From the NCBI RefSeq assembly GCF_037975245.1, contig NC_092569.1, positions 17,341,501 through 17,405,500 on the forward strand: a stretch of DNA of 64,000 nt, given 5' to 3'. The notes under the pieces were generated by a model that was not told the DNA's origin, did not search any database, and saw only the letters and a program-made list of their open reading frames with translations. Position numbers and translations under genes: made by a program. Position 1 is the first letter of the stretch. Each line of letters opens with the position of its first letter. This stretch comes from Apostichopus japonicus. Lineage: Eukaryota; Echinodermata; Holothuroidea; Aspidochirotida; Stichopodidae. This document shows positions 49,313-64,000 of the stretch, piece after piece.

Positions 49313-51020
49313 CAGTGGCGTCGCCAAGGGGGGCAGGGGGGCACATGCCCCCTGGAAAACCTATTGCCCCCCCCCCCGAGTGCCCCCCTATCTGGGATTT
49401 GGGTTGGTAAAAAAAATTGATATATATATTTTGTTATATTCAACTCCCATCATCTGAGTTGGTTTTTCATAAGGACAAAGAAGCACAGTAATTCGTATTT
49501 TCTTCAAATGAGCTGCGAAAAAATGAAAAAGTTTATCCTCGAACGTCGGGTATCGAAGTCGTAACCCGCGCCATCACAACAGGTGTCGATATTTACATTG
49601 AATGTGTCCGTGCTCACGCCATACCAGCGGATATACACGTCCGCTTCGCGAGCTACATGACTGTGAGAAGGGAGGGTACTGCAATATGTTGCCTTGGTCT
49701 GAGGTTGACAGGTTAGGAGCTGACGAAATGTGAGAATGTGAGGGTCCGCAGGCACCATACTTGCCTATATTTGTGGACCCATATATTAACCCTGTTGTGT
49801 AGGGAGTGCAGAGGTCATTTGAGGTCAGATGCTTGTAGGAACAAATGGCGAATGTTCACACCTACATACTGAGCCATACTCGATGTGTGATCAAACTTTG
49901 GATTGCATGGTGAGATCCCTGATAGGAGCCAATAACGATGCTGGAACCTGTTACATCTTTATAGATAATGGGCGAAAACGAGAAGGACAAGAAAGGAGTC
50001 GGTGGTCATGCACACATTAATTCAACAAATGTAGGTTTTATTGATATAGGGTTAGGCATAATAACGACAGCATGTGGTTCATATCCTCTGCAAAATTCTG
50101 CACCTTGTTAAAATCATTACCTCAAAAATAGCAATTTCTGGAGATATCTTCAGATCGAATTTAGCATCAAATGTGGCAGCATTTTGCATCTAGCCCATCC
50201 TCGGTACGCGAAAATTTTCCAAAGGGGAGGGGCGCAGTGGCGGCGGAACCGGGGGGGGCTTGGGGGCTCACCCCCAATGAAAAAGTTGAGGGGGCAAATG
50301 CATGATAAGCCCCCCTCCAATATTTGCCAAGGTTCCGAAACGTGCATCTGCCCATTTTTCAATGCATACTTGTCGATCTGTCCGATGCAGACGTATACTA
50401 TATAGGTGTAATTATTTTAGTAAATGCTGGGGGACCCTCGGCCCGTCCTCTGGCTATAGACCACATTGTCACCCCAACCGCGTCTTCACGCCACGTGAAA
50501 AGTGGAAGCAGTGAGTGTGAGTACCGGTAAGCGCAACACAACTTCGTCTTAGGCCAATGACTTGCTTCATTTCAGCCAGTTCTCCAACATCCTCTCATTA
50601 CACTCAAAAACGTCTTTGCGAGTACACTACGAGTAATAGCTACTCTCTTAAAACAACATCGAATATACAAATTACAATGTTTTTACAGACTTTTACGTGC
50701 AATCTGAGAAATTTCAGGCTTGAGACCCATATTTTAGGGCTAGGTATTCGCAGCACAAAACACTCGGGAAGTGCCGTTTCCGGCCATCTGGGGGTTTGAA
50801 AAACCCAAACTTTTCTTGTACGCTCCGCGCCAACCGATGGTGGCGCTCCGCTTAGATAAATTTCTACACATTAGCCCCCCCCCAATAATGTTCCCGTTCC
50901 GCCGCGCCTGGAGGCCCCCTCCCCTTAGACCCCTCCCCAGGACGGCGATCCGTATCCACCTAAGTGCCCCCATCAAATGCTGGTGCCCCCCCCAGACTTA
51001 AAAGTCTGGTGACGCCACTG
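49313..51020. mobile_element. Non-autonomous hAT element, 1708 bp, with perfect 8-bp target duplication
   Basis: The ends are CAGTGGCGTCGCCA and, in reverse complement, CAGTGGCGTCACCA. CTTGTATG occurs on both sides (49305-49312 and 51021-51028). The unoccupied sites upstream of C (near 30083 and 35963) read GTATGCTTGAATGTTGCTA with a single copy of the octamer region, showing a clean insertion. There is no transposase. The interior carries sequence of the dispersed repeat also seen near 18290-18410, and a second insertion is probably nested at about 50236-50908. Confidence 0.85.
50236..50908. mobile_element. Possible element nested inside the hAT insertion
   Basis: Relative to the dispersed repeat at 18350-18370, about 680 bp are inserted. 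The left edge reads CAGTGGCGGCGGAACCGGG and the right region contains CCCGTTCCGCCGC, its near reverse complement. No target duplication was found, so the borders are approximate. Confidence 0.35.
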
Positions 51021-51028
51021 CTTGTATG

Positions 51029-52282
51029 TTGCTAGATAGTGTGCAACTGAACCCAACCCTGTATTATCATGTTTTGTTTATGCTTGTACTACATCATCAC
51101 ATCGATATAGGGAAAATTCGTAGCTTCGACAACACAAAAGATAAAGATGGATGCCAACATCAGCATAGGTGAATATTTTCATGGTCCTTTGGCTACTTAA
51201 CAACTAAGCAATGTCGTATCATTGACAAAAGAAAAAAATAAACTTATATATACCAACTTGCATGTTTACATTGTAAGATACTTTACATAACGGCCTAAAA
51301 ACTAACTGTGTTTTCCAAAATAAAATTGCATATTTGGCACACATAAATATGTCTCTATTTAACGTGATTTTCTATTACGTTTATAACCTTGTGCAGATTA
51401 TTGTTTTGGGGAAGTTAATGATAAAACGGAAAGAATTTCTTGCGTAAACAAATGGACACTTCCGAACAATAACAGTGGTAATTTAGTTTAATTAATAGAT
51501 ATTAAAGTCTAGACTCCAATGTTTATGGTAGCTAGATAAACGGGTTGTGGTGAATGACTGCCATTGAAGCATAACGATAATGTCATAGTCTATCTAAAAA
51601 CTGTTTCTTATAAAATTCCCAACAATATAAAGTTAACTATTTTGTTGTGTATACGTACCAATTATTGGCTTGAAATTTGGGGCGGGGGGAGGGGGTGAGG
51701 GTCGAATTGAGGAAGTATACACAAAGACCCGGGGAAAGTACTTAATACATTTTCTATATCAATCTCAAAAGTCTAACTTGCGATCTGGCTACTTGGCTAC
51801 AAGGTTAAATAAGAAAGAACATATGCAGACCTTCCTGATTTATAAAATGCAACCTCGATCTGTCCAGTCAGGCCAGCGATGACTAAAACTCGCCCAACAA
51901 AGTTGTGGGAAATTACTATAGTTAGATGTGGTACACAAACACGAAATCAGCATACCCCTAACATATTACCGTTCATTAGCAGTCAGAAGCCAAAAGTGAA
52001 CATAGATAGGTACATCAATCAGTTCTATGGCCCTGCTGATTGGGTAGAATATTACAATGGGATCCAGCAAGTTCTATTTCGGGTCCACCGTGGATGTAAG
52101 TCAATGGAACAATTATGGTTGTGGTACGCCGACATCTTTGAGGACAGTGTTCAGCCATATTTGATATTCTACCATAATACTGAAATTCGTTGGTGCCCTC
52201 TGTTAATATGAAGTCATATATGAATACCAAAAAAGATCAGCCTGTGTCGACTGAAGTACAATATAGCAGGACACGGGATCGT
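51029..52282. repeat. Upstream module of gene D, part 2
   Basis: The stretch continues the module across the hAT insertion and aligns with 13746-14930, 30090-31050 and 35970-37250. No gene is seen. Confidence 0.5.
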
Positions 52283-52575
52283 GTTTAAACTCAGTTTATC
52301 ACTCAACAGAGTATATCGAATTGGATATGGCACGCCACAAGTGCAATAATTCGATTAACCGAGTTTATCGCCGTTAACTCTTTCGACCGATAAACTGAGT
52401 TTATCGATAAACTAAGTTTATCTCTCGATAAACCGAGTTCATCGAATTGGATACGGCGTGCCACATGTGCGATAATTCGACTAACCGAGCTTATCGCTAT
52501 TTTACTCTGTTTTTTATCGATAAACTGAGTTTAACTGCGATAAACTCGGTTTATCGAATTATTGCACATGTGGAA
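52283..52575. repeat. Cluster of palindromes and inverted repeats
   Basis: CGATAAACTGAGTTTATCG (52388-52406) is a 19-nt palindrome, and related GATAAACT/AGTTTATC words occur at least five times. A block of about 60 bp starting ATCGAATTGGATA repeats directly at 52315 and 52441. 52460-52495 is an inverted repeat of 52538-52573 with 32 of 36 bases paired. The duplicated segment near 14935 has unrelated sequence instead, so this arrived by insertion or replacement. Confidence 0.7.
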
Positions 52576-55500
52576 TAATATATCATCTTAAATATTATCA
52601 AATGTGAATACAGAGAAAATGTCTACATTCTCGATCGTTTTAGTTCGAAATATTCCAGCATGTGATAACTACCGTACGTAACATTCAAACTAACGACTTA
52701 TACGACGTTGCTTTTCCCACGTATCTAAAATTTAAAGTAAGCAGAATATGATTAAAATCGGTCTGTTTGAATTTGATGGTGGTAATTGTTCTTGTACGTT
52801 GTGATGATAAAGTAAGTGGAATATAATAGGAAGTCCTTACATTGGCTTTATGTTTTACATGACAAAGAATTCTAGTTTGCACCGTGTTTTTAATGTTTAT
52901 GGCATGAGCACACTGCCTGATGATACTGCTATTCCTCGGAGGTAACTTATGCAAGAATGCTGATACCCGTGACATTATTAACTATACCCAGAATTATCAA
53001 CATACCCATAAGTCTGCAGTGAATCAGTCATATACCGTACTGAATATCGTCATTGGAATATCTTGTGTGGAAAGTTCAGACATATAAATAAATCAACTAT
53101 CACATAGATTTTTTTTTTAATCCAGTACACGAGGCAAATGATTCCGAAAAGGCAATTTCATGGTGTACTAAGTCAATATGTACATCAATTACGTTGCAAA
53201 ATGTAATAAATGACGCAAAATAAAATGCTAACATGTTCCGCCGCAAATGTTATTTTAGCAGAACTTGTGCTCATTTTTGGCGCAAAATGAAATATTCCTT
53301 GAACGAGTTATGTAATAATTTGTTGACGCAAAATGTAATCAAAACATAACGAGAAATGTAACAACGTATAATGTAATACCCTGTGTCAACCAAGACAAGC
53401 GCAATGTGTGCTCTGTTTTTTTCATTGAATATTGCTGGAATTTCTTACACCGCTAATATCATTCGGAACGAATAGTTATTACTGATGAATAGGTGGAACG
53501 CCCTTAATATTATTTGAATGTAGAAAATCATAACGAAATTTTATTTTCAAATTGATTAGAAATGTCAGATAAGTATAGACAAATATTTCCTTCTGTATTA
53601 ATACCGTTGAAAATTGTACCAATTTGTACCTGTATAATACCAAATATAACGAACCTTCAAAAAGCGGATATAATCTACTGGCTAACACATCGTCTAAAAA
53701 AATCCTCTACTTGTAATTACAAAACAGTACGCTATATTTCTCATACCGTCGGATTTCCCCCAATATTTAAGACAGATGTTCATTGAGTTTTTGATTCGCT
53801 TCCTCGTTTTACAATAAGCGTTTCCGATAGTATGTTATTGCTACTATTATTTATTTTTTGGGAGGGGATGCGGTATTCACATTTGAACATGTCAATAAAA
53901 TAAAGTTGTGTTTCGGCAAAAAATTGAGGAAATAAAATTACTAAGCTCGAAGAATAAACTTTGACAAAATGGGCTACAATAAACAGAATGAACTCCATTA
54001 TTTTATTATTGATATAATTAATGTAAACTATGTAAAATTGAAATTAGGCCGAAATTAATTCTCATTATCAACCGACTTGATAAAAGACAGGCCGTTTCCG
54101 TACGATATTTGCATTATTTTGTGAGTAAAGTGTACGACGAGGGAATACACGTGGATGTACATTTCGTATAAAATGTAAATAATATTATGATATTATAAAA
54201 ATACACGAGGATAATATAAATATAAACTACCCGATGATAAACTAGAAATACCTTTTTTAAGTTTAGTGTAACTATATTCCAACAATACTGAAGCATTTTA
54301 TCAGAAGTTGAGCCTAAACATCCAAGGTTCTATGTTAAATAATCAGTAACATAATTAGAAACGATTTTATTATATTTTGATAAGGGCGGGGAGAAAATTG
54401 CTTGATAGACCATCTTTTAGTCTCCTCATTAATGGCAGAGAAGACAAATGGAGTGTCGAATACCAATATTCTCTGATATTGTCTCCCGTATAAGTGAGCC
54501 TACGTTTGTCAGTTTGATTCACAAAAGTTCATACTACGAAGATCTCTTATAACAGATACAAGACAATATCCGGTTTTATCCCCACCCCCCCCCCCCCCCG
54601 ATCACCGTAAATGGCACTTCTCGGGCTTGAGAATGACTAACCAGATGTACACATTTTTTCCTGAGAATCAAGTATTTCCCAATATTTTGTTCACCCATAA
54701 CCTTCTTAAGATTGACACCAGTCACACATCATGTTCGACCTCATCGCATCTCCTATGGATCATTGCTTTCGTAAGTGATTCTACTTTGCGGCCCACAATA
54801 CCCGTCATCCCCACTTTTCAAGGTTTTAAGCCCATTATTTGTTCAGAATTTCTCGTGAATAAATTCACTTCAAAACATACCCATAATGTTGCACACTATT
54901 TTATCTATGGACAACCATAATAGCAAAACCTCCTTCAGCCCTTAACAGACCGGTCAAAATTGCACGAGTAGAGGGAATTATAATGAAGAACGTTGGTCAG
55001 GGAATTCTCGAAAATTCAGACAAAGTTAATTTATTGGTGTACAAATATTAAAGTCTCTTATAACGGCTACTATAAAACTTCGTTAAAGGAAATGAAAAGA
55101 TACCAAATATTTCCGAAACCGAACACTACACACGTAGATAGTTTGAAGGCCGTTCATCATTTTCATGCTCACTGGTATGATGTGATATCTGCTGTTAGCT
55201 TCACAAATTCGAATACTTGAAATTAGACTGTAATAAATAAATTGTACCTGTTTATTGTGCGATGCCCTTCATTATTTTCATTGCGAAAGACACACACTTT
55301 CAAATTCATCACACACTGAAAGCTTCGATTCTCCATCTGCCTTGAGTTTGACAGAAAGGTAGCGAACTGCAAACGCCTTGGCTTTGCGTTGACGAGCGCG
55401 TCAGGTTGATGTCATGGGTACGATGGATAGCCACCAATGCAACGCCATTCAATATATCTTCTCTCATAGTTGTTCTAAACGATAATGTGTATTGCTCAAT

Positions 55501-58339
55501 ACGAAAAAAAACAAAACATATTGCCTTCCTTTTCAATATGGAAATATTGACTACACTAGGTAAAAAAAATAATCAGAAAAACAGCGTTGGGAATGAAAAA
55601 TGTCAGTCAGTCAAATATGGAGAAAAAAAAAACTACGGCATCCAATTCAATCGAAGCGAACATGATATGATGAAAGTAGGTTCGAAAGCTGATAGGAAGA
55701 GGGTCCGAAACAGGAGGCAGGTATGTAATATTGTACTTCATCGTGCATAGTCCATTCTTTCTAACGTTCACCAATGCCAAGTTAGAAGAGAGGAGGAAGA
55801 TGTTTGGGCGGCAGTGATCTGACAGGTTTCCTCACCACACTGTACTGGCTTTCAGCATTTGTGTCCTCGTAACAACTTAGCGCACCTAGTATAACTAGCT
55901 GTCATAACGACTCACATCGCAATGAGTCCTCGAAATGTCACTGCGGTCGATGTGTTTCCAAACATGAAAAGATTTTAGGGAAGTTCAGATGATGCAGTAT
56001 TGCCACTTGCAGTATGCAGTAGCCGATCATTTTTTCGAATGCCGGTGCCAATTAACTTGTTGTTACATTTTATCACAACTAGTCCATCGAAATGAGCAAA
56101 ATATAGCTGATTACGAAGTCAAAACATATTACCGTAGATGCCAATGGGATATTGCGATATGATGAGACAAGGACCTTGACGATTTTGGGGGAAGCCCCTT
56201 ACAATTTTTATAACTCTGCGGTTTGCCTCTAGGCTGTCCTTCAAAGTTTACGATATGTTACTATAACTACCACACATAAACATACACGGGCCGCACTTCA
56301 TGAATGAACTTAGTAGTATATTAATACGCCAGTGGCATTTCCACTAATTTCTTTATGTCTACTATCCGATTGATTGTATAGGCAAATTCCAACGGAAGCA
56401 ACCTCAGATATAATGCGTGTAAAATTGATCAATGTTGCCATAATGTTGCTTTCACAGTCATGGGTCTCTTTGATAACTGCATGCATCAAATAAAATTTAG
56501 TAGACAGCAGTGATGCAAATAACTTACAGATCCCTTTCTTGGCTGCCATTGTGCTATAGTTACTAACAGGTGATACAGCCGATGTTCAGCGCTGTACGTG
56601 TATTTTTAAGTTTCCCGCAACTATTTTTCTATGGAAATAGGAAAGATGTTGGGATTTTCATCCCTATAGATATCGCTAGACATTGCTAGATATCCATACA
56701 GTACAGTATCCTTAAGATTTCTTGGGATTTTTCGGTGCCTGTATTTGGGACATTGCAAAATCGGGAGTGGTCACACTGCATGTAGGTCAGTGCACGACCT
56801 CCAGACATCACTAATACACAACCCGATCACTTGTAAGCGACGACGTGGTGTGTGGCCAGATGTTGCCATGTTCATGGAACTACGGGCGAAGGTCATTAAT
56901 TAAGTTTCGTAATTCACCAGGAAGCGATTAGAGGGGTGGGCGTAAGGTTGTGGGGCGCGCGTTTTCATACAAATGGGAACAATCTCGACAAGTGATGGGT
57001 GTGTCCGCCCGCCCCCCTCCCCTCTCCGCCCATGATACACCCTTGGATCCACTACATGATATTCACAGGAGATGTGCTCAATTCTCCAAGCACATGCGAA
57101 ATGTATTTTTAGATTCATTTTACGAGTAACGATACTATAACTGGGGTAACAATTAGCATTCAGGTTGGAGTTTATAACATTTTATATCTGGATGGCAGTG
57201 TTGCATCGAAGGAAATAGGTCTAGTGCAGTTCGCATATAGATCCTGGTCTAATACCGAAATGCGTCATGTTGCCCGACGACTTGGTCGAGTTTGAGACCA
57301 GCCACAGCCTGTTTGTTTCATAGCACAATAAAACAATAGTTTAAGGCGTTCATAAACACACACGCGTTATTATAGACCATATGGTCTAAATATAGACATT
57401 AGTGAGAGAGGAAAAATGGAAACTTCAAAAATGGTGAAGCGCAGGCCCCTTCCGAAATTCTCTGCCCTGTGTATATAATAGGGATCAGCGCTGTTATTAT
57501 GTCACTGTTCCTCTTTCTCTTCCCGGTGTCTTTTTCTTCTACTTCCTCCTTTTCTCCTTTTTCTGTCTTTCTTCTTCCCCCCCCCCTTCCTTCCTCTCCT
57601 TCCTCCTCTTTTTTTTCTTTCTTTCTTTTTTCCCTTTCTTCTCCTCACGTTTTTTTTTCTCTCCTCCTTTTCTAACCCGCCAAAAGCCCCCCTCCCCCCC
57701 CCCCCACTGGAAACGCGCCTCATAACAAAGATGTAAATTCAGACACTTTTGCTCTCATTCGGTTTTACACGTTGCAGAGTAATGTTTGCATTTTTAACAC
57801 ACAAGATTATTCCATTTAGTCCTGTATGGGTTGGGTGGGGATGGGGGTCTGGTTTATCAAATATACGAAAAAAGTTCTTTGGCAAAATTGTAGTACAAAT
57901 TATATCAATAGTAAGGTCTACACGCCATATTATGCTAATAACTATTGATGAATTTCGGTGTGTATTTTGTTTACGACTGGTGTCTCCGTTTCTCTTTTTA
58001 CAAAATTTTACAAATTAAATAAAAACTCGAACTCTTTTTTTGTATTATTACTTTATTTATTGAAATTTAAGTATTGTTGATGTCTCTTAATTATTTGCAG
58101 TGATAAACGACCCACCAGTAGAGCAATGTAGGTTTTTGCTCCGATATTTCAAGTTGTCATTCACTTTCGAACAAGGACCTTTTTCAGTGAATGGTCCAAT
58201 TTAAAGGTTTAATGTTTTCTTATGTTGTTATCCATAAAGTCTATCCCAACCACGCTCCGTTTGGTCATATGTATTTAACTTCTGCATTATAACAAAAATG
58301 AATCGAAAATGCTTAGTTTTAGTCATCTTGTTCATCAAC
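52576..58339. repeat. Intergenic half of the segmental duplication, second copy
   Basis: The stretch aligns with about 15090-20780. It holds the frameshifted hAT transposase tail (55330-55510), a T/C-rich tract at 57500-57700 and short G/C homopolymers (54583-54600). No gene is supported. Confidence 0.5.
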
Positions 58340-63349
<5,010 letters not shown>

Positions 63350-64000
63350 CTATTGATGAGAAGAAGAATAATCAACAAAAACATAAATATGTTATGTTTA
63401 ATGATAGTAAGTGCTTGTAAAGAACTATTGATTTTACTCAATCTCAGTTACCAACTAATTATTAATAGGAAAATTACAAATGCAATAAATTTTCTGAAAA
63501 CAACTATTTCAAAATAGTTAATAATCTAAATGGTTATACAAGAAATATATTCATATGTCTTATTGGGGGGGGGGGGGGGGAGGGTTAAGCATTGTCAGGA
63601 AGTTAAACTCAAACTCAATAAATAATATAAATCCATTCAAACACAAACTTATTTTAAATGCTATATTGATTTGTGTAGTATTATTTACACGGAGATTGGC
63701 TATCCATTCAAGGAACACAGATGACTATGTGACAATATAAGTTTTTCGAAGCGCTGTGTATGTGATGAGAAATAAATGAAGATTGAAGAAACAAGTTACT
63801 AATTTCGGATTTTGCTTTCTTAGATTAAAGAAAATGTGAAAGATATATGTTTGTTAAAATTAAGTTTATGAAATGATTTTCATTCCAGCATATCATTAAG
63901 GTCGATATGAGATTTTCTTGTATTTGCTTATAGAAGTAGCAACTTTTCGAGTGAATAAATAGAACGTCCCAAATAATCTTTAAATATTGTATTTACAAAG
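63350..64000 (-). other. Gene E intron 1 (partial)
   Basis: The stretch matches 25760-26310 of gene C, then follows the arrangement of gene D that C has lost. It continues off the right edge. Confidence 0.6.

Noticed and set aside
57469-57723. Low-complexity frames on both strands (Ser/Pro/Phe or Lys/Arg/Gly rich)
   Set aside because: They are produced by a T/C-rich tract that also occurs at 19970-20110.

Overview
This is animal nuclear DNA: AT-rich, with short exons split by GT/AG introns, long TA microsatellites, and DNA-transposon and retroelement relics. There is no bacterial-style gene packing. Its only recognisable host genes are five tandem copies (A to E, all on the minus strand) of one multi-exon gene for a secreted fibrinogen-related protein (FReD). 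A deuterostome, probably an echinoderm and perhaps a sea cucumber, fits best. That placement is inferred from FReD expansion, TIL/VWC-type cysteine modules and repeat content, not from a species-specific marker.

Complete copies have eight coding exons. Exon 1 is a signal peptide and exon 2 a 46-nt linker. Exons 3 and 4 encode the first two thirds of a fibrinogen C-terminal domain (FBG1). Exon 5 is a trypsin-inhibitor-like (TIL) cysteine module. Exon 6 is a VWC-like plus EGF-like segment running into a second FBG domain, exon 7 its middle, and exon 8 its C-terminal part. Two features recur. FBG1 has no C-terminal exon in B, C, D or E. In C, D and E the C-terminal part of FBG2 carries a roughly 27-residue Tyr/Cys/Ser-rich insert and a shortened tail. 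Copies C (556 aa) and D (554 aa) look intact. E is intact for exons 2 to 8 and runs off the right edge. A shows only exon 1, the rest lying off the left edge. B is a pseudogene: exon 1 and its promoter are deleted, the exon 5 splice acceptor is AT instead of AG, exon 7 is missing, and only a frameshifted scrap of exon 8 remains.

Layout: 1-2256 intron 1 of A; 2257-2337 exon 1 of A; 2338-9732 intergenic, with a probable solo LTR at 5000-5843; 9733-12237 pseudogene B; 12238-20782 intergenic, with the deletion scar near 13745 and a hAT transposase tail; 20783-28897 gene C; 28898-40701 intergenic, with Penelope-like retroelement debris, hammerhead-ribozyme-like motifs and a 410-bp hAT MITE; 40702-47940 gene D; 47941-58339 intergenic, with a 1708-bp hAT insertion that has perfect 8-bp target duplications, and a palindrome cluster; 58340-63349 gene E. 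B+C (about 10-26.3 kb) and D+E (about 42.6-63.9 kb) are two copies of one segmental duplication. B and D form one subfamily, C and E the other.

By analogy with ficolins and other FReDs, the products are probably extracellular recognition or adhesion proteins, but no ligand can be read from the sequence. Exon boundaries were worked out by hand from splice signals, phase and comparison of the copies.
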